Under the pieces are notes generated by a model. It was not told the DNA's origin and ran no database searches. It saw only the letters and a list, made by a program, of their open reading frames with translations. Below are positions 17,883 to 29,674 of a DNA stretch of 64,000 nt, in pieces. Origin of the DNA: Geothrix terrae (lineage in GTDB: Bacteria > Acidobacteriota > Holophagae > Holophagales > Holophagaceae); contig NZ_JAKZLA010000009.1 of NCBI RefSeq assembly GCF_022808775.1, forward strand, positions 62,001 to 126,000, read 5' to 3'. Numbering within the stretch: the first letter of the stretch is position 1; every line of letters starts with the position of its first letter. A program made the position numbers and the translations under genes.

Positions 17883-18071
17883 ATGGAACTCTACCTGGAC
17901 GCCAAGGAAACCGAACTCCTCATGCGGATACTGGACCACAGCCTCGACGAGATCCGGCGGGAGATCCACCACACGGACCACGCCGCCTTCAAGGCCACCC
18001 TCAAGGCCGACCAGGAGCTGATGCAGAAGATCGCCGCGAAGCTCAAGGCTCCGGCCGCCATGGGGATCTGA
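17883..18071 (+). CDS. small helical protein of unknown function
   Basis: A 62-residue cytoplasmic protein rich in charged residues (MELYLDAKETELLMRILDHS...), probably two helices. GGGAGG lies just before the ATG. The pattern resembles small DUF proteins that start ELxLxxxExxLL, with no known role. Confidence 0.6.
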   Translation: MELYLDAKETELLMRILDHSLDEIRREIHHTDHAAFKATLKADQELMQKIAAKLKAPAAMGI

Positions 18072-18096
18072 GTCGGACGGCTGTCTCTGGAGGATC

Positions 18097-18600
18097 CTAC
18101 TTCGGCACCGTTTCCGGCTCGGGCTTGGGCGCGGGTTCCGGCTTGGGAGTCGGCTTGGGCGCCACATCGGCCTTGGTCGCCGGCACCTCCTCGGGCTTGG
18201 CGGCCGGCTTCGCGGACTTGGCCGGCTTCGCCTTGGCCCCCTTGAGGTTGGCCACTCGCTGCTGAGCCTCGCGGGCCTTCACGCGGGCCTCGCTGGCCTT
18301 GTCGGAGGCCGCCTTGGCCTCGGCCTCCGCGGCCTTGGCCCGGGCCTCCGAGGCCCGGATCTGAAGGTCCGCCACGCGGGTCTCCGCGTCCTTGGCCTTG
18401 GCTGCCGCCGCCTTCGCCTGCGACTCCGCCTTGGCCGCGCCGGCCTTCAGGCGCTCAGCGGAGGCCTTGGCGCGCTTCGCCTCGGCTTCCAGGCGGGTGG
18501 CTTCGGCTCCGGCCGCGGAGGGCTTGGTCTTCGCGGCCTTCTGCGGAGCGCCGGCCACGAGGAACGTGGAGGCCAGAAACAACAGGATGGGCAGACGCAT
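18097..18600 (-). CDS. exported Ala/Lys/Glu-rich coiled-coil protein
   Basis: A 167-residue protein with a signal peptide (MRLPILLFLASTFLVAGAP), a long Ala/Lys/Glu heptad-like region (about 30-115, e.g. ARAKAAEAEAKAASDKASEA) and a Pro/Lys/Glu tail. It would form a periplasmic coiled-coil rod. It is the third protein of this composition within 4 kb (see 14902 and 15296). It is downstream of purL, but no functional tie is evident. Confidence 0.65.
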   Translation of the reverse strand: MRLPILLFLASTFLVAGAPQKAAKTKPSAAGAEATRLEAEAKRAKASAERLKAGAAKAESQAKAAAAKAKDAETRVADLQIRASEARAKAAEAEAKAASDKASEARVKAREAQQRVANLKGAKAKPAKSAKPAAKPEEVPATKADVAPKPTPKPEPAPKPEPETVPK

Positions 18601-18647
18601 GGGGCCCCCGGGGAATGTCCCAGGGTTCCCGGGGCCGTGGTGCCCTG

Positions 18648-20972
<2,325 letters not shown>

Positions 20973-21111
20973 GGAGGCTCCGGAAGCCTTGATTCTAGCG
21001 GTTCCGGGCGCTCCAGACGAGGCTTGACATGCGTCGGAGAACCAACCGCGGAATGTCCGCTTCCCTCGGGAATCCCTTTCCGTACACTGGAAAGTCACGC
21101 CCTTGGAGCCC

Positions 21112-22779
21112 ATGACCCCTCCCCGCACCCTGCTCGCCTACAGCGCCCCCCGCAGCGGCTTCGGGGACGAGTGGATGACCTTCCTCCCCATCGGGCTGGG
21201 CTACCTGCAGGCCATGCTCAAGGCCCGGCACCTTCCCTGCCGGGTGGCGAACCTGAGCGGCAAGGGGCGCAAGGAGGTCCTGGCCTACCTGAGGGCCCAG
21301 AACCCGGCGGTGGTGGGTGTCTCCATGTTCACCTTCAACCGGAAGCGCTCCTACGAGCTGCTGGCCTGGGCCCGGGAGGCCTGCCCTGGCGCCATCCTCC
21401 TGGCGGGCGGGCCGCACCCCACGCACCTGGCCGATGAAGTCTTCGAGGACTGCCCGGCCCTGGATGCCATCGTGCAGGGCGAGGGCGAGGCCGTGCTGCT
21501 GGGCATCGCGGAGCGCCTCAAGACCGCCCCCGGTTCGGACCTGTGGAAGCGCACGCCGGGCCTCATCCTCCGCGAGGGGCGCACCCTGCCCCAGCCGCCC
21601 CTGGAGGACCTGGACGCCATCGGCATCCCCGCCGAGCACCTGGAGGCGGACTTCCTCAACGATGTGGGCCAGCTGGCCTACCTCAGCACCAGCCGCGGCT
21701 GCCCGGCCACCTGCAACTTCTGCAACACGCCCGAGTTCTGGGGCACCTCCATCCGCTTCCGCAGCGCGCCCTCCGTACTGCGCGAGATGCGGCTGCTGCG
21801 CGAGCGGCACGGCCTCACCTACTTCAGCTTCCGGGACGACACCTTCACCGCCAACCGCGACCGCGTGCTGACCCTGATGAAGGGCATCCAGGAGAGTGGC
21901 CTCCACCCCCTCTGGAACTGCCAGAGCCGCGTGAACCTGGTGGACGAGGATCGGCTGGTGGCCATGAAGCGGGCCGGCTGCGAGTTCATGCAGTTCGGCG
22001 TGGAGCACGGCAGCGAGCGGGTGCTGCAGTTGCTGGACAAGGGCACCAACCTGCGGCATGCGCGACGGGCGCTGGGCCTGGTGCGCAAGGTGGGCATGAA
22101 CCTGGGCATCTACCTCATCACCGGCATCCCCGGCGAGACCTGGGCGGATGTGGAGGAGACCGCCGCCTTCGTCCGCGACACCCGGCCCCAGGACTGCCAG
22201 ATCAGCCCCCTGGCGCTGTATCCGGGTACCCGCATGTTCGACCAGTACCGCGCCGAGGGCCGCATCCGGAAGGACTTCTACCGCGCCTCGGGCGATGCCG
22301 AGATCTTCGCCCGGGTGGACGCCCACACGGAGAAGGCCCTGCGCCACATCGACCACGTCGCCCAGCAGGCCCGGGCGAAGTCGCGCTTCAGCCCCGCGGA
22401 GTTCGCCGAGCAGAAGGCCTGGCTGGGCTTCTGCGCCGTCACCAACCTGCTCTGCGGCGAGGCCGCGGAGGAGGAGGGCCGCTTCACGGAGGCCGAGGCT
22501 GAGTACGCCGAGATCATCGCGAAGGAACCGGCCAATCCCTGGGGCTTCATGAAGCGCGCCCTGCTGCGGGAGAAGCTGGGCCGGGCGGGGCAGGCCCGGG
22601 CGGACCTCGCGGAAGTGCTGGCCCTCGCCCCCGGCAACCCCGAAGCCATGGAACTGGCGACCCTCTGGGGCCTGAAGCGGACCGATGCTCGTAAGGGGGC
22701 CCGCCCGAAGAAGCCCGCCCACGGGCCCACGGCCGAGATGAAGGGCGCCGAGGCCTACCTCAGCCGGCCGAAGATGTGA
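21112..22779 (+). CDS. B12-binding-domain radical SAM protein
   Basis: A 555-residue enzyme. The N-terminal region (about 1-140) is a cobalamin-binding-like Rossmann domain ([10 protein letters not shown]... [10 protein letters not shown] ... [10 protein letters not shown]). The radical SAM core follows, with cluster ligands C197, C201 and C204 in [19 protein letters not shown]. The C-terminus adds helical TPR-like repeats (about 440-520). Such proteins carry out methylations or other radical reactions in natural-product, lipid or tRNA pathways; none can be assigned here. I took the ATG at 21112 over the in-frame TTG at 21103. The end overlaps the convergent pnuC by 20 bases. Confidence 0.88.
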   Translation: MTPPRTLLAYSAPRSGFGDEWMTFLPIGLGYLQAMLKARHLPCRVANLSGKGRKEVLAYLRAQNPAVVGVSMFTFNRKRSYELLAWAREACPGAILLAGGPHPTHLADEVFEDCPALDAIVQGEGEAVLLGIAERLKTAPGSDLWKRTPGLILREGRTLPQPPLEDLDAIGIPAEHLEADFLNDVGQLAYLSTSRGCPATCNFCNTPEFWGTSIRFRSAPSVLREMRLLRERHGLTYFSFRDDTFTANRDRVLTLMKGIQESGLHPLWNCQSRVNLVDEDRLVAMKRAGCEFMQFGVEHGSERVLQLLDKGTNLRHARRALGLVRKVGMNLGIYLITGIPGETWADVEETAAFVRDTRPQDCQISPLALYPGTRMFDQYRAEGRIRKDFYRASGDAEIFARVDAHTEKALRHIDHVAQQARAKSRFSPAEFAEQKAWLGFCAVTNLLCGEAAEEEGRFTEAEAEYAEIIAKEPANPWGFMKRALLREKLGRAGQARADLAEVLALAPGNPEAMELATLWGLKRTDARKGARPKKPAHGPTAEMKGAEAYLSRPKM

Positions 22780-23368
22780 CCTCCACCGGCTGCCCCGGCA
22801 CGGGGATTCCCGCCCGGAGCGCCCGCCGCCAGGCCACCCAGCCGAGGACGCAGAGCACCTGGTAGACCAGGTAGAGCCCGCTGGTGACGTAGAGCCCCTT
22901 GTAGATCAGCAGGCCCACCGAGATGCAGTTGGCCGCGATCCACACCAGCCAGTTCTCGAGCCACTTGCGGGTCATCATGAACTGGGCCGCGAGGCTGAGG
23001 GCCGTGATGAGGGAATCCAGCACGGGCACGGTGCTGTTCGTGAAGTGGCGCAGCAGCCAGGCCAGCACAGCCGTGGTGGCGGCCACCGCCAGGGCCAGCA
23101 GGACCGCCGGAAGCGGGGAGATGCGGCTCACGGTCAGGGCCCCGTGGTCCCGTCCGCCGTGCAGCCAGCTCCACCAGCCATAGATCGAGATGGCGACGTA
23201 GAAAGCCTGGAGCCCGACGTCCGCGTAGAGGCCCGCGCGGTAGAACAGGGCGATGAACACCAGGTTGTTGGCGATGCCGATGGGCCAGTTCCAGATGTTC
23301 TCCCGCACCAGCAGCGCCACGCAGGCCGCGCCCGTCAGGAACCCGAAGACTTCCATTCCGCCCGGCAT
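22760..23368 (-). CDS. pnuC: PnuC-type nicotinamide riboside transporter
   Basis: A 202-residue inner-membrane protein with about seven hydrophobic helices. The PnuC signature parts are visible: ENIWNWPIGIANNLVF, the aromatic stretch FYVAISIYGWWSW, and LENWLVWIAANCISVGLLIYKG. It imports nicotinamide riboside or a related vitamin by facilitated diffusion. The start overlaps the stop of the upstream gene (TGATG). It ends a pyrF-orf-pnuC operon; no NadR-like kinase is adjacent. Confidence 0.88.
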   Translation of the reverse strand: MPGGMEVFGFLTGAACVALLVRENIWNWPIGIANNLVFIALFYRAGLYADVGLQAFYVAISIYGWWSWLHGGRDHGALTVSRISPLPAVLLALAVAATTAVLAWLLRHFTNSTVPVLDSLITALSLAAQFMMTRKWLENWLVWIAANCISVGLLIYKGLYVTSGLYLVYQVLCVLGWVAWRRALRAGIPVPGQPVEVTSSAG

Positions 23369-23910
23369 CAGTCCTCGTGCTTCAGGTTCGGACTGCGTTC
23401 CAGGATCATCATCACCAGCCGCTCGAGCTGGTCCACCATGAGGAACCGCAGGGTCGGATCCTTCGGGCCCTCGTGGCCCGGCTCGCCGCCCCCCTTCACG
23501 ACGAAGAAGGGGCCGGAGCGCTCGAGGTGCGTGATGCGCTTCCAGAGCAAACGGCCTGCCCCCAGCTTCCGGGCCAGGGGGGCCGGCAGGGCGTTGTGCT
23601 CCACGGCGAGGCCCAGGTCATCCACCAGCACCTGGGAACCTTCCACCAGGAGCAGGCCGAAGAGGGTGCCCAGGAGCAGCAGGCTCCCCGCCACGACGGC
23701 GCCGATGGCGGCGATCACCGCGACCCAGAAGGACCAGGTGGGTTCTTTGGCGGCCTCGGCCACCTTCATGGAGGCGCGCAGGATGGGCAGGCGCTCGAGG
23801 ATCTGCGCCAGGGCGCGGACCCCCACCATCCAGGAGCCCGCGAACAGCAGCACGGCCATGGCCCGTTGGGCGAAGGACGGACGGAAGACCAGGGGGGAGC
23901 CGACACTCAT
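23368..23910 (-). CDS. two-helix membrane protein between pyrF and pnuC
   Basis: A 180-residue protein with two hydrophobic segments (MAVLLFAGSWMVGVRALA and VAVIAAIGAVVAGSLLLLGTLFG). A basic cytoplasmic C-terminal part follows, containing KRITHLERSGPFFVVKGGGE and a final helix ERLVMMILE. Both ends overlap neighbours by TGATG, so it is an operon member. I do not recognise the family. Confidence 0.7.
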   Translation of the reverse strand: MSVGSPLVFRPSFAQRAMAVLLFAGSWMVGVRALAQILERLPILRASMKVAEAAKEPTWSFWVAVIAAIGAVVAGSLLLLGTLFGLLLVEGSQVLVDDLGLAVEHNALPAPLARKLGAGRLLWKRITHLERSGPFFVVKGGGEPGHEGPKDPTLRFLMVDQLERLVMMILERSPNLKHED

Positions 23911-24665
23911 CAGGCTTCCATCTCCGCGACGATGGCCTCGGCGGCCGCGGCGGGATCCGCGGCGTGGGTGATGGGCCGTCCCACCACCAGCCAGGTGGAG
24001 CCCTGCTTCAGCGCCTGGGCCGGCGTCATGACGCGGGCCTGGTCCTGGGTGGCGGCTCCGGCGGGACGGATGCCCGGCGTGAGGCGATGGAAGGCTTCGC
24101 CACAGGCCTCGCGGATGCTGGCGGCCTCCCAGGCAGAGCACACCACGCCGTCGCAACCGGCGCGGTGGGCCAGCTTGGCGTAGGCCAGCGCCAGGTCCTC
24201 GGGCCGTCCCGCGTGGCCCAGGGCCGCCAGGGCCTCCCGGTCCAGGCTCGTGAGCACGGTCACCGCCAGCAGCTCGGTCCGGCCGCCCGCGGCGCGGTGG
24301 GCGCGCACGGCTTCCACCGCCGCCTCCAGCATGACCGGGCCGCCCTGGGTGTGGACGTTGATGAGGCGGGGGTCCAGCTTCAGGACGGCCTCCAGGGCCC
24401 GGCGCACGGTGGTGGGGATGTCGTGGAGCTTGAGATCCAGGAAGACCGGCACCTGCTTCTGCAGGTCCCGGACGAAGGCCGGCCCCTCGGCGCAGAACAG
24501 CTCCAACCCCACCTTCAGCATGCCCACGCGGCCCGCCAACCGCTCCGCCATGGCCAGGGCCTCGCCGGCCGTGGGCAGGTCCAGGGCCACCACGAGGCGG
24601 TCCCGGGGCGTGAGAGATGAGGGGGCTGCGTTCAAGGAGGACTCCCGTATGATGCGGAGGACCAT
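23910..24665 (-). CDS. pyrF: orotidine 5'-phosphate decarboxylase
   Basis: A TIM-barrel enzyme that decarboxylates OMP to UMP in the last step of pyrimidine synthesis. The active-site block is DLKLHDIPTTV (Lys/Asp pairs), preceded by RLVVALDLP and VGMLKVGLELFC. The phosphate loop GIRPAGAATQDQARVMTPAQAL and the closing WLVVGRPIT are also typical. The ATG at 24665 is used here; a TTG at 24635 with GGGAG just upstream is a serious alternative start. The end couples to the next gene. Confidence 0.95.
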   Translation of the reverse strand: MVLRIIRESSLNAAPSSLTPRDRLVVALDLPTAGEALAMAERLAGRVGMLKVGLELFCAEGPAFVRDLQKQVPVFLDLKLHDIPTTVRRALEAVLKLDPRLINVHTQGGPVMLEAAVEAVRAHRAAGGRTELLAVTVLTSLDREALAALGHAGRPEDLALAYAKLAHRAGCDGVVCSAWEAASIREACGEAFHRLTPGIRPAGAATQDQARVMTPAQALKQGSTWLVVGRPITHAADPAAAAEAIVAEMEA

Positions 24666-24685
24666 TCTGCCACCAAGGTGACCCC

Positions 24686-25645
24686 GTGCCACTGACCGCC
24701 CCGCCGCCCACTCCTCCCGCCGAGGTCCGTCCCGCGCCGCCCACCGCGGCCCAGCTGCAGGACCAGGCGCTGGACGCCTACGACTGGGGCCGCCCCCTGC
24801 CTGCGGCTCCCCGGGGCCCCGGGGCCGCCGCCTACCGGTGGCTCCAGGCCGCGGCCACCTTCGACCCCCTGGCGACGCCGCCCGCCGCCCCCTTCCCGCC
24901 TGGGGCCGCGCGCCGGGAGGCGGAGGCCCTGAGGGCCCTGATGCAGGCGCCCCAGGCCCGGCTGGCCCAGCGCCTGGCCGCCCTGCCCCTCCGCCAGGCG
25001 GGCACGGCCCTGGCCCTGTGGCGGTGGGGCAAGGCCCAGGTCCGCGAAGGCCGGTTCACGCCGGCGATCCGGCAGGCCTGGGAGGACCGCCTGCTGGCGA
25101 AGGGGCCCGCCCTCACCCGGGGCTATGCCCTGCGCCATGCCCTCTGCTGGGCCCTGGCGGACCAGGACGAGGCCCGGTTCGCCGCGCTCAAGGCCCGGGC
25201 CGAGGAGCCCGCCGAGCCCATCCTTTCCCAGTTCCAGCGCCTGTTCGGCCTGCTGGGCGGACCTTCCCCGGTCCTGCGCCTGTGGGCCCTGCCCAGCCAG
25301 GAGTACCAGGACCTGCGGCTGGATCAGCTGGGCGCCCGCCGGATCTGGATCTACCCCGCCGGAGAGGGCGCCTGGCCGGAGCTGCCCGCGGATGTGGCCT
25401 GGGTCATCCCCAGCCTGGAGGCGGGCATGGACGAGCGCAGCGCGAGCATCCCCGAGGGGCTGGCGGCCGAGGCCCAGGCCCTGTCCGCGCGGCTCCAGAC
25501 CGCAGGGCGGACCGCGCGCTACGTCCCCAGCCGGGCGGCCTTCGAGGTCCTGGGCCTGGCCTGGTTTCCCATCCTCATCGACCTGGACGCACAGGGGAAC
25601 ATCCAGAGGGTGCGCATGGGGGACGCGGCGCCGCGGAAACCCTAG
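24686..25645 (+). CDS. protein of unknown function, Ala/Pro/Leu-rich
   Basis: A 319-residue soluble protein starting with GTG (AAGGTG upstream) and a Pro-rich N-terminus. The middle (about 75-190) is helical and Leu/Ala-rich. The C-terminal 110 residues look alpha/beta (RRIWIYPAGEG..., DVAWVIPSLEAG, ARYVPSRAAFEVLGLAWFPILI). No family is recognised. Codon use matches the backbone, and the reverse-strand frames here are shadows. Confidence 0.65.
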   Translation: MPLTAPPPTPPAEVRPAPPTAAQLQDQALDAYDWGRPLPAAPRGPGAAAYRWLQAAATFDPLATPPAAPFPPGAARREAEALRALMQAPQARLAQRLAALPLRQAGTALALWRWGKAQVREGRFTPAIRQAWEDRLLAKGPALTRGYALRHALCWALADQDEARFAALKARAEEPAEPILSQFQRLFGLLGGPSPVLRLWALPSQEYQDLRLDQLGARRIWIYPAGEGAWPELPADVAWVIPSLEAGMDERSASIPEGLAAEAQALSARLQTAGRTARYVPSRAAFEVLGLAWFPILIDLDAQGNIQRVRMGDAAPRKP

Positions 25646-25663
25646 GCTGACCTGGCGGGCGTC

Positions 25664-27610
25664 CTAGCCGATCCCGCAGCCCTGCAGCCACCCCGCCACG
25701 GCGCCCCAGACCATCTGCGACCAGTAGTAGAAGCCGCGCTTGATCGGCTTCGGCGTGTAGCTGGCGTGGAGCCGGTCCTTCAGCATGGGGTAGTTGCCGT
25801 CGGGATCCAGCACGGCGGCGGCCACCGGCGAGTCGAACTCGTAGGTGATCCAGCGATCCTGGCCGTCCCACACGAGCCGCTGCTCTTCGCGGTTCTCCAG
25901 GCGCACCCAGAGCGTGATCGGCACCTTCAGCCCGCCCTTCCGCTCGAGGGTGATGGAGCCGACCCGGCCCGGCGCCGCCGGCTGCGGCGCCGCGAAGACC
26001 GGCGCCTTGTCCGAGAACAGCCAGCCGCCCTGGGTGACCTCGCGGCTCTTCACGCAGCGGATGGCGTAATCGAGCACCTCCGTGCCTTCCACGAAATCCC
26101 GCCAGAAGGCCGAGAGATCGCGGCCGGACACGCGCTCCGCGATCCGCTGGAAATCGTGCCGGGTGGGGTGGCGGAAGGCCATCTCCTGGGCGTAGGTCCG
26201 CATCACCTGCTCCATCACGGGCCGGCCCAGCATGGCCTCCAGCTGGTCCAGCACCAGGGTGGGCTTGCCATAGGCCGTCACGAAGTAGCTCTGGAGGTTG
26301 ACCGTCTTGAAGCCGGCCCGCGTGAGGGGATCGGCGGAAGGCAGGGACCAGTACCCCGCCCACTCCACGAACTCCGTGGGGATCTGGAACCTCCGCCCGC
26401 TCAGCAGGCTGTGGTAGCTGCGCTCCATGGCCTTGCGGGTGAACCAGCTGGTGAAGCCTTCATCCAGCCAGGGTTCCTCGAACTCGTTGCTGGCGAGCAT
26501 GCCGTAGAAGTACTGGTGCCCGTACTCATGGACGGACACCACCTCGGGCACGAACCGCTGCTGGATGGGATCGAACGGCAGCGAGCCGGCGGTGATGAGG
26601 GTCGGATATTCCATGCCGTCGGCCCCGGAGGCGTCCTTCGGGGTATCGATCACCGTCAGCGTGGGGTACGGGTACTTGAAGAACCACTCCTCGCTCCAGC
26701 GGAGGGCGTTCTCCACCGCCCGGCGCTGCCGCTGGAAATTCTCCCGGTTGCGGTCCGCGGCGTAATAGAACACCTGCACGCCGCGATACTCGAACATGGC
26801 CGGGTTCCGCCAGCTCTCCCGGGGCATCACCGCCCAGGCGAAGTCGTGGACATCCTCCGCGTGCAGGCGCCAGATCACGTTCAGCGGGCGCTTGGGATCC
26901 TGCTCGATCTCCGTCACGAAGTTCGTCTGGGTCCCCGTGTGGGCCAGGCCCAGCGCGTTCGGCAGGGACAGGGATACCTCGTAGACGCCGAAATCCGCGA
27001 AGAATTCGGTGTTCGCGTGGTAGGCGTGGCAGTTCCACCGGTCGCCCTGGTAGACGCCCACCTTGGGGAACCACTGGCCCGACATGAGGAAATCCTCCGA
27101 CCACCCGCTGCGCGCGAAGACCTTGGGGTAGCGGTTCTCCCAGGTGATCTCCACCTGGATGGTCTCCCCGGGCGCGACGGCCCGCGGCAGCTTCAGCCAA
27201 TGGACGGTCTCATCCTCGCCCGCGTGGCCGGGGAGGTCGTGGCCCTCCATCCGGGCGCTGATGAGGCGGCAATAGCCCCAGGACGACGGCTCCGCGGGCC
27301 GATCCTGGTGGTCCATGCGCAGGCGCCCGCCGCTCTCCTGAACGAAGAGGCTCTGGGGCCCCTTGAAGGCATTGAGGTACAGATGCAGCGGCAGCTCCTG
27401 CGTGGGCGTCGTGCCCGTGTTCCGCCACGACAGCGTCTCCGTCGCCTCCAGCGTCTTGTGCTCGAAGTCCAGCACCGCGTCGATCCGGTAGTTGGCGATC
27501 CGCGGCGACTTCGGCTTGTCGAACCACTTCTCCGGCGTCCACGTGCGCGGCGCCGCGCCCAGACCGAGGGCCGCGAACAGCACCAGCGCAGCCACCATAC
27601 GGCGTCCCAT
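25664..27610 (-). CDS. M1-family (gluzincin) metallopeptidase, exported
   Basis: A 648-residue protein with a signal peptide (MVAALVLFAALGLGAA). An N-terminal beta-saddle domain is followed by a thermolysin-like catalytic domain: zinc ligands H361 and H365 in VVSVHEYGHQYFYG, the third ligand E384 in PWLDEGFTSW, and catalytic E362. The substrate-binding GAMEN-type strand reads DGMEYPTLITAG. A C-terminal hydrophobic stretch (FYYWSQMVWGAVAGWL) may anchor it. It is probably a periplasmic or surface aminopeptidase. GGAGG sits just before the ATG. Confidence 0.92.
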   Translation of the reverse strand: MGRRMVAALVLFAALGLGAAPRTWTPEKWFDKPKSPRIANYRIDAVLDFEHKTLEATETLSWRNTGTTPTQELPLHLYLNAFKGPQSLFVQESGGRLRMDHQDRPAEPSSWGYCRLISARMEGHDLPGHAGEDETVHWLKLPRAVAPGETIQVEITWENRYPKVFARSGWSEDFLMSGQWFPKVGVYQGDRWNCHAYHANTEFFADFGVYEVSLSLPNALGLAHTGTQTNFVTEIEQDPKRPLNVIWRLHAEDVHDFAWAVMPRESWRNPAMFEYRGVQVFYYAADRNRENFQRQRRAVENALRWSEEWFFKYPYPTLTVIDTPKDASGADGMEYPTLITAGSLPFDPIQQRFVPEVVSVHEYGHQYFYGMLASNEFEEPWLDEGFTSWFTRKAMERSYHSLLSGRRFQIPTEFVEWAGYWSLPSADPLTRAGFKTVNLQSYFVTAYGKPTLVLDQLEAMLGRPVMEQVMRTYAQEMAFRHPTRHDFQRIAERVSGRDLSAFWRDFVEGTEVLDYAIRCVKSREVTQGGWLFSDKAPVFAAPQPAAPGRVGSITLERKGGLKVPITLWVRLENREEQRLVWDGQDRWITYEFDSPVAAAVLDPDGNYPMLKDRLHASYTPKPIKRGFYYWSQMVWGAVAGWLQGCGIG

Positions 27611-27702
27611 CGGATCCTCCAGAGCGTCCGTCGAGTCTACCAACTCCCGTCCACCATGCGTCCTTGCCACGCCCGAGATCCCTGCTACACTTGATTTCCT
27701 AC

Positions 27703-27779
<77 letters not shown>

Positions 27780-27785
27780 AATGCA

Positions 27786-27811
27786 ACGGCCGACTACAGT
27801 CGGCCGTTTTT
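27786..27811 (+). terminator. terminator after the initiator tRNA
   Basis: Ten-base arms ACGGCCGACT/AGTCGGCCGT are followed by five T, a standard rho-independent terminator. A related hairpin stands at 62603-62639 beside a decayed copy of the same element end. Confidence 0.85.
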
Positions 27812-27848
27812 GTTATCGGATCGAGAATCGCGGGGAACCCGCTGGCCC

Positions 27849-28388
27849 CTAGGCTGAGAGTGGTTCGACTGGGCGCTTGCGCGGTGTCCGCTTGACCTGC
27901 CGTTCCCCGCCTTCACCCCCCTTTTGGGCACGCACAGTCCCAACCTGAGACGGATTTGGGCGAGATTCCACCTGAAATTCGGGGGTCGCATTAACCATCC
28001 GAGAGGTTCTGCCCCAATCCCTCTCACCACAGGCCGTATTCACCGCGAGGATTTCCTGCTCCCTCCAGCCATCGATCCGCGCCAGCTTGAGCAAGGTCCG
28101 GAACCCCATGCCCTCCTCTCCAGCCAGAATGGACTCTTGAATCCTTGGGGATAGAAAGGTCAATGCCACCAGCATGGACACCCGAGGCTGGCTCACCCCC
28201 ATACGCTCGGCGACCTCACCATAGCCCTGGACTTCGCCGTTTTCAACGGCCTGCACAATCCGATGCCCCAGGACCAAACACCGGGCCATGGGGGAGGCTT
28301 TCTGGGGGAGCGGCAGCTGTCTGAACTCGCTGAACCCGATCCGGCCCCCCAACCTCACCCTCACCAGTGGCACCTCGAAGGTCAGCAT
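27849..28388 (-). CDS. ParB/KorB-like helix-turn-helix partner of the serine recombinase
   Basis: A 179-residue protein. The centre has a ParB-type helix-turn-helix (YGEVAERMGVSQPRVSMLVALT), followed by a short helical part and a basic Arg/Lys/Pro tail. It starts inside the last seven bases of the recombinase gene, so the two are coupled. Such small ParB-like proteins often accompany large serine recombinases and may regulate them or bind DNA; that role is inferred. Its 3' end is repeated in decayed form near 62.66 kb. Confidence 0.75.
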   Translation of the reverse strand: MLTFEVPLVRVRLGGRIGFSEFRQLPLPQKASPMARCLVLGHRIVQAVENGEVQGYGEVAERMGVSQPRVSMLVALTFLSPRIQESILAGEEGMGFRTLLKLARIDGWREQEILAVNTACGERDWGRTSRMVNATPEFQVESRPNPSQVGTVRAQKGGEGGERQVKRTPRKRPVEPLSA

Positions 28389-29674
28389 GAGGCCTCCGCC
28401 TCGATCCGGATTTCAGCAAGGTTCTTCAACCGCACCGACAGCTTCCCCACCCGCTGGTCGACCCGAACCTCTTCCACCAGGAGTCGGACGAGCCGCTGCC
28501 GGTTGGGGAGCGTCATGGCCTCCCAAACCCCGGAGAACCCTGTCCCCGTGGCCTGCAGGCCCAGCTGCGCCAGGTAGGGCTTTGCGAACCCCTGAAGCTC
28601 CGGCTGCTCCAGATACCCCCGTACCCTGTCCACGACAAACCCCTCGATGGCATCGGCCGGCATCTGCACGGTGGGACACACTGCCTTCCCCTGCTTGTCC
28701 CTGGTACTGCATCGGTAGTACCGGTGGAGCCGCCCGCTTCGGAAGGTGCTGGCGCTGGTCATCTGGTACCCGCAGATCCCGCACTTCAGCGCCCCCCGAA
28801 CGAGGTAGACGGGGTTCCGGCACTCCTGCCGGGTCCGCCTCACCTTCGGCTCCAGCATGTGCTGGACCTGGTCGAAGGCCTTTTGATCGATGAGCCTGGG
28901 GTGCTCGGCCACTACGAACTCTCCCTGGCAGGAGAGCTCGCCCAGGTAGATGCGGTTCCGCAGGATTCGAAGCACAAGGTCCTTGGTCCAGGGGTTCGGC
29001 CGGGGGGTCTTGGCAGTCTTGAGGGGGAGGCCGGCGGCGTTGAGCCGCTGGGAGATCTTCAGGGCACTCACCCCCTCCAGATACCAATCGAACACCTGAC
29101 GCACCCAGGGAGCCTCCTCCTCGTGGACCAGGAGCCGGGCCTTCTCTGAGCGGTAGCCCAGGGGCGCATGGCCCCCGGTCCACCGGCCCTTCCTCCGCTG
29201 GGCCCGGATCTTGTCGCGAATCCGCTCGGCGATCATCTCCCGTTCGAACTCGGCGAAGCTCATGAGCATGTTCAGGGTCAGGCGCCCCACCGGGTCTGTG
29301 GTGGAGAAGTGCTGGGTCACGCTGACAAACCCCACCCCCTGCCGGTTGAAGTGCTCCATAACCTGAGCGAAGTCCGGCAGGGATCTGGAAAGGCGGTCCA
29401 CCTTGTAGACCACCACTACATCCACCTGCGCCCGGCCCACCCAGCCCATGAGCTTCTGGAATCCGGGTCGCTCGGTATTGGCTCCGGTGTACCCCCCGTC
29501 GTCGAAGGCCTCCGGCAGCAGGGTCCATCCCTCGTGCACCCGGGTCCGGATATAGGCCTCACAGGCCTCCCGCTGGGCGTCCAGGGAGTTGAAGTCCTTC
29601 TCCAGGCCCGCCGCCGTGGACTTGCGAGTGTAGATCGCGCAGCGCACCCCTTTCGGGAGTTCAGGCTTGGCCAT
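28382..29674 (-). CDS. large serine recombinase
   Basis: A 430-residue site-specific recombinase of the resolvase/invertase class. The catalytic serine is S19 in AIYTRKST, with the conserved arginines in VVVYKVDRLSRS and FEREMIAERIRDKI. The recombinase domain (about 155-260, GHAPLGYRSEKA...) and a zinc ribbon (LKCGICGYQM ... YYRCSTRD) follow. These enzymes integrate and excise mobile DNA at short att sites. It is full length and in one operon with DUF2924 and ParB-like genes. The start at 29674 has AAGGAG upstream, inside the DUF2924 gene. Confidence 0.92.
   Translation of the reverse strand: MAKPELPKGVRCAIYTRKSTAAGLEKDFNSLDAQREACEAYIRTRVHEGWTLLPEAFDDGGYTGANTERPGFQKLMGWVGRAQVDVVVVYKVDRLSRSLPDFAQVMEHFNRQGVGFVSVTQHFSTTDPVGRLTLNMLMSFAEFEREMIAERIRDKIRAQRRKGRWTGGHAPLGYRSEKARLLVHEEEAPWVRQVFDWYLEGVSALKISQRLNAAGLPLKTAKTPRPNPWTKDLVLRILRNRIYLGELSCQGEFVVAEHPRLIDQKAFDQVQHMLEPKVRRTRQECRNPVYLVRGALKCGICGYQMTSASTFRSGRLHRYYRCSTRDKQGKAVCPTVQMPADAIEGFVVDRVRGYLEQPELQGFAKPYLAQLGLQATGTGFSGVWEAMTLPNRQRLVRLLVEEVRVDQRVGKLSVRLKNLAEIRIEAEASC

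Noticed and set aside
25766-27694. 642-codon frame opposite the M1 peptidase
   Set aside because: Antisense shadow with no domain; the peptidase has its zinc motif and ribosome site.
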